Below are positions 43,925-53,024 of a stretch of DNA of 64,000 bases, in pieces. A program made the position numbers and the translations under genes. Below the pieces are notes generated by a model. It saw only the letters and a program-made list of their open reading frames with translations. It did no database searches and was not told where the DNA came from. The stretch's first letter is position 1. Each line of letters opens with the position of its first letter. Source of the DNA: JAIOZK01 sp964468645 (lineage in GTDB: Bacteria > Bacteroidota > Bacteroidia > Bacteroidales > JAIOZK01); assembly GCA_964468645.1 (NCBI GenBank), contig CAYXUU010000003.1, positions 154,041-218,040 of the forward strand, written 5' to 3'.

Positions 43925-46171
43925 ATGAAAAGATTACTAACAATTTTACTTTTAGGATGTTCGGTTTCATTAACTGCCGGAACATTTACACCTCCTGATG
44001 AAGGGATGTGGTTACCCATGTTTGTTGAGCGGTTAAATTATGTTGATATGGCTGAGATGGGACTGCAACTTACCGCTGAAGAGATTTACAGCATTAACAA
44101 CTCCAGCTTAAAGGATGCCATTGTTGGATTATCCGGCGGAGGAGTTGGGGGGTTTTTCTGTACAGGCGAAATCGTTTCCGATAAAGGCCTGATGTTTACA
44201 AATCATCACTGCGGTTATAATTCAATCAATGAACTGAGTACACCGGAACACAATTATCTGGAGGATGGTTTCTGGGCCCGCACCATTGATGAAGAACTTT
44301 CTGTTGATGGCCTTGCGGCATCATTTCTGATCAAAATGGATAATGTTACTGATAGTATTTTACCATTTCTTTCTGATACAATGACTGAAGGGGCAAGATC
44401 GGCAAAGGTTCAGGAAATTTCTGATCGCCTCGAAAATGCATTGAGTGAAGATGATAAATACAATGTTGTTGTAAGAAGCTTTTTCGGAGGAAATGAGTAT
44501 TATCGATTCGTTTATGAAACTTATACCGATGTTCGTTTTGTTGGTGCCCCTCCTGCTGCTATTGGAAAGTACGGTGGAGATACTGATAACTGGATGTGGC
44601 CACGTCACACAGGTGATTTCAGTATATTCAGGGTATATAGTTCACCCGATGGTTCACCTGCCGAATATGCTGAGGAAAATGTTCCCTTTAAACCAAAAAG
44701 TCATATTCCTATTTCACTAAATGGCGTTGAAGAAGACGATTTTGCCATGATATGGGGATACCCAGGGGGAACCGACAGGTATATGACTTCCGCCGGTATC
44801 GAATATAATATCAATGTTTTCAATCCTTCCCTTATTGAGATATTCGGGAAAAAACTGGAAATCTGGAAGAAAGCCATGGATGCCGACAAAAAGGTAAAAC
44901 TTGAACTTGCTTCTCAATATGCTTCTACTGCAAATGGATGGAAATATTTTATCGGACAAACCCAGGCACTTATTGATCTGAAGGTTTACGATCGTAAAGT
45001 AGAACTGGAGGAGAAATTTACAAAATGGGTAAACAACAATCCCGACAGAAAAGAAAAATACGGAGAGGCCCTCACAATTATTGGTGAAGGTTATGACAAC
45101 CTGAGCAAAATGGCCAAACCATTCTTTTATGCAGTTCTTGCCGGTTACCAGGGCGCAGATATAATTGGAGCTGCTCGTCAGGCAAATGGGCTCTATGGCC
45201 TGCTTGAAGACAAGAAACAAATTAAAGCCAATGAAGAGGCCATTAATGAAACTGTGGCATCACTCAAAGAATCCGCCGAAGAATTCTATTCAACATATAA
45301 TGTTGCAACAGACATGGAAATGTTTACTGCCATGATTAAATTATACATGGCCAATGTTGCCCAGGATCAATGGCCTGAATATTTACAGCTTATGATGGCA
45401 AAGTTTAAAGGGAATACTGAAGAGTTTGTTGTTACTGCTTTTGAAAAATCCGTGTTTTCTACCAGGGAAAAAGCAATGGCATTTCTGGATAATCCTAAAT
45501 TTAAAATCCTTGACAACGATCCAATGTTCCAGGTAATGCTTGGTTTCAGGGGAAAATTAATAACCAACAGCGGACCATTCAACCAGTATCAGGCATCTAT
45601 CGGGAAAGGGGATCGCTTATTTATTGACGGGCTAAGAAAAATGTATCCTGATAAGGTATTCTACCCTGATGCTAACTCAACCATGAGATTAACATACGGT
45701 ACAGTAATGGATTACTATCCTGCTGATGCAGTTCATTATAATTATTTTACTACCCTTGCAGGCGTAATGGAGAAAGAGGATCCGGATAGTGATGAATTCA
45801 TTGTTCCGGAAAAACTCAAAGAATTATTTCAGAAAAAAGATTACGGACGATACGGACAGGATGGTAAGCTGATCACCTGTTTCCTCACCACCAATGATAT
45901 TACAGGAGGTAACTCAGGAAGCCCTGTAATTAATGGTAATGGTGAGTTGATAGGGATCGCTTTTGATGGCAACTGGGAAGCCATGAGCGGTGATATCATT
46001 TTTGAAAATGAACTTCAAAGATGTATCAATGTCGATATCCGGTATGTCTTATTTATTATAGACAAATTCGCCGGCGCACAAAATCTAATAGATGAGCTTA
46101 CCATCATTAAAAAGACACCGCAAATTAAAGAACAAAAGCAGGACAAAGGGGTGGTTATGGTGGAAGAATAA
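43925..46171 (+). CDS. S46-family dipeptidyl peptidase, DPP7-like
   Basis: The 748-residue product has a signal peptide and the S46 start DEGMWLPMFVERLNY. The trypsin-like halves are clear: NHHCGYN (93-99) holds the catalytic His, and GGNSGSPVINGNGELIG holds the nucleophile Ser664. The specificity residue 18 positions after the Ser is Gly682 (AFDGNWEAMSGDI). In Porphyromonas this site is Gly in DPP7, which prefers hydrophobic P1 residues, and Arg in DPP11, which prefers Asp/Glu. A DPP7-like preference is therefore predicted. The enzyme releases N-terminal dipeptides in the periplasm or at the cell surface. Length is typical of the family. A terminator follows. Confidence 0.94.
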   Translation: MKRLLTILLLGCSVSLTAGTFTPPDEGMWLPMFVERLNYVDMAEMGLQLTAEEIYSINNSSLKDAIVGLSGGGVGGFFCTGEIVSDKGLMFTNHHCGYNSINELSTPEHNYLEDGFWARTIDEELSVDGLAASFLIKMDNVTDSILPFLSDTMTEGARSAKVQEISDRLENALSEDDKYNVVVRSFFGGNEYYRFVYETYTDVRFVGAPPAAIGKYGGDTDNWMWPRHTGDFSIFRVYSSPDGSPAEYAEENVPFKPKSHIPISLNGVEEDDFAMIWGYPGGTDRYMTSAGIEYNINVFNPSLIEIFGKKLEIWKKAMDADKKVKLELASQYASTANGWKYFIGQTQALIDLKVYDRKVELEEKFTKWVNNNPDRKEKYGEALTIIGEGYDNLSKMAKPFFYAVLAGYQGADIIGAARQANGLYGLLEDKKQIKANEEAINETVASLKESAEEFYSTYNVATDMEMFTAMIKLYMANVAQDQWPEYLQLMMAKFKGNTEEFVVTAFEKSVFSTREKAMAFLDNPKFKILDNDPMFQVMLGFRGKLITNSGPFNQYQASIGKGDRLFIDGLRKMYPDKVFYPDANSTMRLTYGTVMDYYPADAVHYNYFTTLAGVMEKEDPDSDEFIVPEKLKELFQKKDYGRYGQDGKLITCFLTTNDITGGNSGSPVINGNGELIGIAFDGNWEAMSGDIIFENELQRCINVDIRYVLFIIDKFAGAQNLIDELTIIKKTPQIKEQKQDKGVVMVEE

Positions 46172-46192
46172 AAAATTGACTTACATTTTATC

Positions 46193-46231
46193 AAAAGGGG
46201 AGATCAGTAATTTGCTGGTTTCCCTTTTTTT
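46193..46231. terminator. Rho-independent-type terminator between convergent genes
   Basis: AAAAGGGGA (46193-46201) pairs with TTCCCTTTT (46220-46228, one G-T pair) around a 18-nt loop, followed by more T. It separates the S46 gene from the convergent phosphatase gene. Confidence 0.6.
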
Positions 46232-46257
46232 ATTATGCCAAATTGAACGATAAAGTT

Positions 46258-47679
46258 CTATTGATCAGCAAGGCCCTGTTCTATTTCTTCTTTTGGTGCC
46301 CCATAAACATACCAGGTCGTTTCCTTATCAAGATTTTTTAATGCCTCTGTGGAGATTGCCTGAAAAGTTAATCGTGACCGTTCGGCATTTAATTTATCTG
46401 CTTTTGCTACTTCTTCATCCTGTCCCACATAAGCCACAGATCTAATCCCGAGATAATACAAATAGTCTCCAAATTCATTTGGTTCAGGCCTTGGTCCTGA
46501 GGCGGTATTTTGATTGATAACCTCAACCGGGCCATTGATCATTAATTCGTGAAAAAGATAGGAATGCAATGAAGGAAAGCCATTTGCCCAGGTATTAACA
46601 AAGATATCTGTTTGTGGTGATGGTACGAGGAAAGAATGTATCAACAAAGGGCGGGGCATTGATTTTATTGCCAGTATTTTTTGAGTTGTTTTAATTGGAT
46701 CATATGGAAAAAGATCTATGGGGATCCGTTCATAATCAACTATATAATTACCTGCAAGTTTGTTTTCAACCTTTATCCACTGTATATCATCTGGAACTTT
46801 TTCGGTAAGTAATGAAACCACCTTATTAATAGATCCCTTAACAATTAATGAAAAATACTCTTCGTTTGTCGGAAAAGGTGAAATGTAAACGCTATCATCT
46901 ATTTTAAGCAACCGGCCACGTTCAAATTTCCTTAAGGTATCCAATTTTCTGGCATAGATTTTACCAGAAACATAATCACTTCCTATTGCATTTTGAATAA
47001 TGCGTTTAGCAACCGCAACCCTGTCTTTACCCAGGTAACAATGAACATAGTATTTACCTTTGGCATTGGATGCAAAATGCTTAAGTTTTTTCAGGGATTC
47101 TTCATTCTCACTAATCCAGGGCATTAGGGGAATGTGGATCAACTCAATATTATATTTCGAGGTGAGGCTCTTCTCTTCTGCCAGTAGTCTTGGCTCGAAT
47201 GGAATAATGGCTTTATGAAGCAAGGATATTATCCCGCTGAAATTTTCATTTTTAAGTGATTGTATTCTGTTCTCATCAGGATAAGGACCGAATACAAATT
47301 CTTTATCGGCATAAATATCGGTACTTGTTGATTCGTCATACTGCATCATCTCAGGATTCATCCAGAAAATCAAACAGACCAATGAAGTAATCACAGGGGC
47401 AAGTAAAATAATTGTTTTTAATACTTTTTTCGATATGGCAGTAAATCGTTTATAAATCCATCTTGCCACTATAAATGAAACAATGACAAAAACCAGGATA
47501 ACACCCTTGACCAACCAATCTTCAGTATTTGCAGACAAATCATTCTCACGGGCGTAGGTAACAATTTTTCTTACAACAAACATCAGGGTTATAGTACCCA
47601 GGGTAAAACCTGTAAACAACCAGATTATCAGGAAATAGATAATTCCCATAAACGTTATTAATGGAGGCCCTTTTTTCAT
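46258..47679 (-). CDS. Membrane-anchored protein with tandem dual-specificity-phosphatase-like lobes
   Basis: The 473-residue protein has three N-terminal membrane helices (about 8-35, 55-75, 88-107). Lobe 1 follows (about 128-225): FVFGPYPDENRIQSLKNENFSGIISLL and the P-loop KYYVHCYLGKDR, a Cys-x5-Arg phosphatase signature with the Cys near residue 215. Lobe 2 (about 260-380) repeats the pattern (VYISPFPTNEEYFSLIVKGSINKVVSLL), but its P-loop position reads LLIHSFLVPSP, lacking both Cys and Arg. The C-terminal part has a further alpha/beta segment. Orientation puts the phosphatase lobes probably in the cytoplasm or periplasm; this is not settled. It is the last gene on the minus strand of the 46-57 kb polysaccharide-like locus, 92 bp after the glycosidase-like gene. 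Confidence 0.8.
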   Translation of the reverse strand: MKKGPPLITFMGIIYFLIIWLFTGFTLGTITLMFVVRKIVTYARENDLSANTEDWLVKGVILVFVIVSFIVARWIYKRFTAISKKVLKTIILLAPVITSLVCLIFWMNPEMMQYDESTSTDIYADKEFVFGPYPDENRIQSLKNENFSGIISLLHKAIIPFEPRLLAEEKSLTSKYNIELIHIPLMPWISENEESLKKLKHFASNAKGKYYVHCYLGKDRVAVAKRIIQNAIGSDYVSGKIYARKLDTLRKFERGRLLKIDDSVYISPFPTNEEYFSLIVKGSINKVVSLLTEKVPDDIQWIKVENKLAGNYIVDYERIPIDLFPYDPIKTTQKILAIKSMPRPLLIHSFLVPSPQTDIFVNTWANGFPSLHSYLFHELMINGPVEVINQNTASGPRPEPNEFGDYLYYLGIRSVAYVGQDEEVAKADKLNAERSRLTFQAISTEALKNLDKETTWYVYGAPKEEIEQGLADQ

Positions 47680-47711
47680 AGAATAATATTCATGTATGTA
47701 TTAATCTATGG

Positions 47712-47719
47712 CAAATATA
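47712..47719 (-). promoter_or_regulatory. Candidate -7 element for the phosphatase-like gene
   Basis: TATATTTG on the minus strand fits TAnnTTTG and lies 32 bp before the start codon. No convincing -33 element is visible, so co-transcription with the upstream gene is also possible. Confidence 0.4.
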
Positions 47720-47771
47720 ACAATATCGCAAATAAAGGTCGTTGAATCAGTTTCAGAAAAAATAAGATAAT

Positions 47772-50330
47772 CTAATTGATAATAAGCTTTCTTATTGTTT
47801 TATTTCCATTTGTGTCAGCTAATATAACAAGATAGAATCCTTTGTTAATGCCTGTTACATCTATTTTGGTGCTCTTTTTTGAAAGTATTTTATGAATACA
47901 GGTTTGTCCGATACCGGTTGAAATAGTTAATTCCGATTTTTCTGGCAGAACATCCATTACAATTGTTACATAATTATCAGCAGGATTAGGATAAATCTGA
48001 ATACCAGCGGGATCATCAATATAACTTACACCGGTATTATCAATTTCTATCATTGCAAAACTTGTATCAGAATGGTCAAAGCCATCATAAACCAGATATT
48101 TAAAGTAATCCACCCCGGTAAAGCCTGCATCTGGATAATAGTTAAAAGAACCATCCGGGAATAAGGTTAAATCCCCATGTGAGGGATAGGTCATCAGTTC
48201 GGATACCAGATAATCGCCATCCAGGTCAAAATCATTACCAAGTAAACCATTGCCGGTATCAATATGTAAATTTTCATCCCGGGCCGTAACATATTTATCA
48301 CATACTGCAATAGCCTTTGAGTTAAAAAGAACCGGCAGGTAATTTTCGGTATAGATCAAGCTTTGTTTTTTAATCTCAATGAGATTGTCAACCTCATCCC
48401 ATTCTTGCCATGTGTAACGACCCGATGAAGACATTATGCAATTGTTATGGGCAATGGTAAATCCAATCCCATCAGACATGGTATCCTGTGTTCCTGGGAT
48501 ATCCCTATAATCATGCATAACAGTACGGCTGCCGGGATCTACAAATTGCAGCAATAACCATGGTAATTTTATTATTATCTCATTATTACTAATAACAACA
48601 GCATCTTTACTGCTTGAAGGTTGTTCCGCCCTTCTGACCTTCAGGCTACCTATATACTGAATCTCATGATCAGGTTCATTGTTCTTCCATCTTACAATGT
48701 TCCAAGGATCCCCATCTGTAGAAATTGAATGATACAGTTGTTCAGGAGAGGAAACACCATGCCAGATACCAAAAAGATCGTAGGCTTGGGTTACAAATAA
48801 TTCAGCAGAAAAATTTGTAACCTTTAATAAAAACTCTGCCCTGTTCTCGATCAATTCCCCGCCCGGAAACAGCGATTCACCAAGATCTTTAGCATAGGTA
48901 TCAAGAGCAATGTACAGGGTATCGGTATTGTTTAAAGGAGAATTAAGATTTAATTTAAGTCTTAAATACGCATAATCAACTCCGGTAAATAATTCACTTA
49001 CGAGGCATGAATCTGTAAAAACCTCAAATAGTTGATATTCGATTGTATCCTTTTCATATCTAATCAGTCCGAAATTCTGTTCAGCCCCGGTTACATCATG
49101 CCACATTGCCCTTCTTTCGGTCATGTGGTCAATGGGACTTGTAATCCATGTGCGTTTAAACCATTCATCGATCCAGGCAAAATAAATACCACCCCCACAG
49201 GCCGATGATCTGGTATTATCGAACATTCTTATTAGATAATTGCCCTGTTCTGTTTCGTCCATGCCACCATGATGCATGCCTGATTGACCATAATGTGCTA
49301 TGCCCCAGCTTGACGGGGTTCCAATTTCGGTAACAATAAGAGGAAGGGCATGATAATGTGATTTCAGGTCGGTGAGATATCCAAGAAAACTATTTTGACC
49401 AAGATAATCCTCAAAGTCTTGATAACCAGGATCATTATTTATAAAATCGGGATAATAGGGATATGCGTCATAGCTAATGAACATACCTGCGGGTGCCAGT
49501 GTACAATCAACATCGGCAAGGTCGATATATACTGTGTCTTCCCAACCCGATGCTGTTGGATGATCAATGGGATCAAGCACCGGCCAGTTTAAAAAACTAA
49601 CCGGCCTTTCCTGCTGGTAAACCGTTCTTTCATAGGTTACCAGTTGGTTAAGCCTGGCGGTTACCCAGATTTCGGCAGGTGTGCCTATGTCAAGCGAAAA
49701 TGCATTTCCTGTGAATGTGGTTTGCTCAGGATGCAGGCTATTAGTCTGTATCACCTCATCGGGATAAACTTCACGGCCAATGATATATCCAATGATCCAA
49801 CGCGAAACATCCACATTGTAATCTCCAAATGCTTTTCCTATTCTGGGTTCGATGTCTTCATCACCATGAATACAATTTACAACTTCATTAATTTGAACAT
49901 CAAAAGTATCTGTCAGGTAAAAAAGATCATTGTTATAGCCCTCTATTTGCTCATCAAGCCAGATGCCTTGAAATACAAGCAAAGGATTTTGTTGATTCTG
50001 TGTATTGAATGAATCCAGGACCTGATAAAAACGTGGATAATGTAGGGTGTAAACCTTCAAATTATTAAATCCGGCGGTTTTAATCATTTCAAACCATTGC
50101 CAGTATTGCTGGCGAGTGGCTGCGAGTTCACCCGGATAAGTACCCGGGACAGAAACACCAAGGTTAATGCCTTTTAAAAAGACCGGCACATAATCATTTC
50201 CGTTCCAAATGGTAATATGATTGGTATCGGTTGAAAAAGGGATATCATTATCGGGATAACAACTTATTTCCTGTGCGTAAGTATATAAATCAAGTAATGC
50301 AAAGCAGATAATAAGATATATCTGTTTCAT
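47772..50330 (-). CDS. Glycoside-hydrolase-like (TIM-barrel) T9SS cargo
   Basis: The 852-residue product has a signal peptide (ending TYAQ). Residues about 30-440 look like a clan A TIM barrel: VFLKGINLGVSVPGTYPGE, FNNLKVYTLHYPRFYQ, WIIGYIIGREVYPDE (Glu near 183 as possible acid/base), MFISYDAYPYYPDF and PLIVTEIGTPSSWG (Glu near 333 as possible nucleophile). The usual NE before the acid/base is RE here. All-beta segments follow, then a cadherin-like/VCBS-type module (LLGNDFDLDGDYLVSEL, PDGSFNYYPDAGFTGVDYFKY) and a type A sorting domain (IQIYPNPADNYVTIVMD, INKGFYLVILADTNG). It should act at the cell surface on a glycan, perhaps the one made by the nearby GT2 enzyme. Family assignment (GH5-, GH2- or GH17-like) cannot be made by eye. 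Confidence 0.78.
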   Translation of the reverse strand: MKQIYLIICFALLDLYTYAQEISCYPDNDIPFSTDTNHITIWNGNDYVPVFLKGINLGVSVPGTYPGELAATRQQYWQWFEMIKTAGFNNLKVYTLHYPRFYQVLDSFNTQNQQNPLLVFQGIWLDEQIEGYNNDLFYLTDTFDVQINEVVNCIHGDEDIEPRIGKAFGDYNVDVSRWIIGYIIGREVYPDEVIQTNSLHPEQTTFTGNAFSLDIGTPAEIWVTARLNQLVTYERTVYQQERPVSFLNWPVLDPIDHPTASGWEDTVYIDLADVDCTLAPAGMFISYDAYPYYPDFINNDPGYQDFEDYLGQNSFLGYLTDLKSHYHALPLIVTEIGTPSSWGIAHYGQSGMHHGGMDETEQGNYLIRMFDNTRSSACGGGIYFAWIDEWFKRTWITSPIDHMTERRAMWHDVTGAEQNFGLIRYEKDTIEYQLFEVFTDSCLVSELFTGVDYAYLRLKLNLNSPLNNTDTLYIALDTYAKDLGESLFPGGELIENRAEFLLKVTNFSAELFVTQAYDLFGIWHGVSSPEQLYHSISTDGDPWNIVRWKNNEPDHEIQYIGSLKVRRAEQPSSSKDAVVISNNEIIIKLPWLLLQFVDPGSRTVMHDYRDIPGTQDTMSDGIGFTIAHNNCIMSSSGRYTWQEWDEVDNLIEIKKQSLIYTENYLPVLFNSKAIAVCDKYVTARDENLHIDTGNGLLGNDFDLDGDYLVSELMTYPSHGDLTLFPDGSFNYYPDAGFTGVDYFKYLVYDGFDHSDTSFAMIEIDNTGVSYIDDPAGIQIYPNPADNYVTIVMDVLPEKSELTISTGIGQTCIHKILSKKSTKIDVTGINKGFYLVILADTNGNKTIRKLIIN

Positions 50331-50413
50331 TTTGGGTTTATTAAAGTATTTTTGTTATTCATTAACGCAAGTGGTATTCAATAATTATATGCTAATTTAA
50401 AAAGATTCTAAAG

Positions 50414-51595
50414 ATGTCGGGTAACAAACGTAAAAGGATATTCAACCTGATCCTTATAATCATAATCTTAATTCCTGTTCTGATGCTGGCCAGCTGGCTT
50501 TTTACCCAAAAGAAACCCTTAAAAATAATAATACTTGATAAAACAGTATTAACGGAAGATGCCGTTGAACACAAGGGTTTATACTGGACACTAAAACATC
50601 GAAAATACGTGAAGCATGATAATACCTTTTATAGATTGACGGAGGATTACCTGGGATTTTTCCCGGGAGAAGATAAACATTATGAAATCAAGGACCTTGA
50701 CCGATTCTCAGTTAAACAGATTGATAGTATCGCTGATCGATATGATATGCTATATTATACCGATACATACGGGATGTATGCAAATGAGTGGTATTTCGAC
50801 ACTTTACAAAGTGAGCATTCTGAGATGATCTATGGAGGCTTGAGCCTAAACGATTACCTGTTGCTCGAGAGAATGAAGGAGAAAAAGAAACTCATAATAA
50901 CTGAATTTAACCTGATGGCCCACCCTACTTCTTATTCAATAAGGAAGAAGGTTGAAAATCTGTTCAATTTTAATTGGACCGGTTGGACACTGAGGTATTT
51001 TGAGTCCCTTGACACTTCTTTAAATCAGGAATTACCCCATTGGGTTGTTCATGATTTTATGGTACAACATAATAATAAGTGGCCTTTCAGGAATTCTGGT
51101 ATCGTCTTCGTATATGAAGATAATACAATATTCATCCTGGAGAATAAAAGCCATCTCGAAATAGAAGTTCCGGTAATTTATACTACTGCCCTTGGGCAGG
51201 AGAAGTATAATTTACCTGAAAAATTTAATTATCCGTACTGGATCGATGTTATTAATGTACCTGATTCGACCAATAACATTCTGGCCAGTTACAGCATACA
51301 TACCAATAAAGCGGGGGATTCACTATTAAGATTCTACAATGTTCCGCCGGTTTTTCCCGCTGTAATTGAACATAGTGATGGTTACCCTTTTTATTATTTT
51401 GCAGGTGATTTCTGCGATAACCCTGTTTCCTCAATCACAATGTATTTCCGTGGTATTAGTTGGTTAAAAAGGTGGTTCTCGGAACGTAATGACCTGAACA
51501 ACCGCCAGGTATTCTTCTGGAATTACTACTATCCGATGATGAAAGAGATTTTGAATGATTACTATGCGAAAGTGGAGCAACAACAAATAAATTAA
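50414..51595 (+). CDS. Membrane-anchored protein of unknown function in the polysaccharide-like locus
   Basis: The 393-residue product has one N-terminal membrane anchor (IFNLILIIIILIPVLMLASWLF) and a large, probably periplasmic domain. It opens KKPLKIIILDKTVLTEDAVEHKGLYWTL and continues with YDMLYYTDTYGMYANEW and KKLIITEFNLMAHPTS, a Rossmann-like alternation reminiscent of glutamine-amidotransferase-like or deacetylase-like folds; the match is too weak to name. It is the only plus-strand gene inside the cluster. Its stop overlaps the stop of the GT2 gene by 4 bp, tail to tail, and it is divergent from the glycosidase-like gene (83 bp apart). Context suggests a role with the surface glycan; no activity can be assigned. 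Confidence 0.75.
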   Translation: MSGNKRKRIFNLILIIIILIPVLMLASWLFTQKKPLKIIILDKTVLTEDAVEHKGLYWTLKHRKYVKHDNTFYRLTEDYLGFFPGEDKHYEIKDLDRFSVKQIDSIADRYDMLYYTDTYGMYANEWYFDTLQSEHSEMIYGGLSLNDYLLLERMKEKKKLIITEFNLMAHPTSYSIRKKVENLFNFNWTGWTLRYFESLDTSLNQELPHWVVHDFMVQHNNKWPFRNSGIVFVYEDNTIFILENKSHLEIEVPVIYTTALGQEKYNLPEKFNYPYWIDVINVPDSTNNILASYSIHTNKAGDSLLRFYNVPPVFPAVIEHSDGYPFYYFAGDFCDNPVSSITMYFRGISWLKRWFSERNDLNNRQVFFWNYYYPMMKEILNDYYAKVEQQQIN

Positions 51596-53022
51596 TTATT
51601 TTTCTTTGTAAATCCTTTTCTTACCATTTTGCCCCATCCCTTTTTTTGCATGATGAAAAAATCGTAATTGCCTTTTACACCCCACCATAATACCAGGGGA
51701 TGATACAGGAAGGGTTCCAGTACAGCATTAAGCAACAACTTGAAAATGTCTCTTTTCTTTTCATACCTGTGAAAAGTTTTTTCTTCGAAAAGTATTGCGG
51801 CTGTAGAAAGAGAAACTGCAAATGTGTAAACAAATATCAATAGGAAAAGGAAAAAACTCCAGTTTGGGGCACCCAGTAGTGCAATTACAATGAAATAAAG
51901 AATTCCGAAAAATTCGAATACAGGTGCTAGCCATTCAAAAAAGAACCAGTAGGGATAACCAAGAAGGCCCATACTTCCATACCGGGGATTGAAGAAAACT
52001 TTTTTATGAAGGAAAAGCGTCTCAATAGTACCCCTTGTCCATCGGTTACGCTGTCTGCCAAGTATTTTTAAATTGGTTGGCACTTCGGTCCAGCAAAGAG
52101 GATCGGGGATATAACTCACTTTGTATTTTAATTTATTTTCAGCCATATAACCTCTCATCCTCACCACAAGTTCCATATCTTCCCCCACTGTTTTGGCATA
52201 ATAACCCCCGCAGGCTATGGCTATTTCCTTATCGAACAAACCCAGGGCACCGGAAATCAATAACAGTCCATCCAATTCACTCCAGGCAATTCTTCCCATC
52301 AAAAAGGCCCTGGTATATTCAAGCACCTGAAACCTTGCCCAGAAGTTTTTAGGTACGCGTACTTCACGGATCTGGCCATCCTCAATAATACATGAATTGG
52401 CAACCCTGATAGAACCCCCGGTGGCTATGATTCTTCTTGATTTTTCTTCCAGAAATGGTTTAACAAGTTTTAGCAATGCGTCCGATTCAATAATGGAATC
52501 TACATCGATGGCAACAAAATAATCTTTACCCGATATGTTTATCCCGGCATTTAAAGCATCTGCCTTCCCTCCATTTTCCTTATCAACAACCAGTAAATTT
52601 GAAAAGGATTTGTTCCTGGATTTATATACCCCCCGAATTTGACTACATTCAATATAATAATCATATGCATAGTTAACTTTCTCAAGGTCATAGGCTTCAA
52701 TAGCTTTTTCAAGGGTTGTGTCCTTACTGCCATCGTTAACCACAATCACCTCAAAATCATGATAAAAAAGTGACATCAGGGCTCTAATATTATCGACTAT
52801 GGTTACCGATTCATTGTAAGCTGGGGCAATAATTGAGATTGAAGGGGCAAATGGTGAAGAAATAATTTCATCGTAATTTGTATACGTTTTCTTTTTCATG
52901 TATTTCCTTAAGGCAAAGGCAGAAATCAGTGAAAGGATCAAATAGGATGAAACAATACAGACAACATAAACCAAAATGATGTTCTCAAGTACAATTCTGA
53001 TAATCCGGAATACCTCATACAT
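51592..53022 (-). CDS. Processive family 2 glycosyltransferase (polysaccharide synthase)
   Basis: The 476-residue membrane protein has N-terminal helices (about 10-40), a GT2 catalytic domain and C-terminal helices (about 345-430). Catalytic motifs of processive GT2 enzymes are in order: VIVVNDGSKD (first Asp), FVAIDVDS (DxD), TVGEDMELVVRMRG (ED), and GRQRNRWTRG (QxxRW). These are shared with cellulose, hyaluronan and PNAG synthases and with E. coli YaiP. The product cannot be named from motifs. No PilZ domain is present, so c-di-GMP control is not indicated. It is the last gene of the operon that starts at 57181, 2 bp after the HEAT-repeat gene. Confidence 0.93.
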   Translation of the reverse strand: MYEVFRIIRIVLENIILVYVVCIVSSYLILSLISAFALRKYMKKKTYTNYDEIISSPFAPSISIIAPAYNESVTIVDNIRALMSLFYHDFEVIVVNDGSKDTTLEKAIEAYDLEKVNYAYDYYIECSQIRGVYKSRNKSFSNLLVVDKENGGKADALNAGINISGKDYFVAIDVDSIIESDALLKLVKPFLEEKSRRIIATGGSIRVANSCIIEDGQIREVRVPKNFWARFQVLEYTRAFLMGRIAWSELDGLLLISGALGLFDKEIAIACGGYYAKTVGEDMELVVRMRGYMAENKLKYKVSYIPDPLCWTEVPTNLKILGRQRNRWTRGTIETLFLHKKVFFNPRYGSMGLLGYPYWFFFEWLAPVFEFFGILYFIVIALLGAPNWSFFLFLLIFVYTFAVSLSTAAILFEEKTFHRYEKKRDIFKLLLNAVLEPFLYHPLVLWWGVKGNYDFFIMQKKGWGKMVRKGFTKKNN

Positions 53023-53024
53023 GG

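Noticed and set aside
51592..53022. c-di-GMP control of the GT2 synthase through a PilZ domain
   Set aside because: The C-terminal part after QRNRWTRG contains membrane helices and a short basic tail, with no RxxxR or DxSxxG motif.
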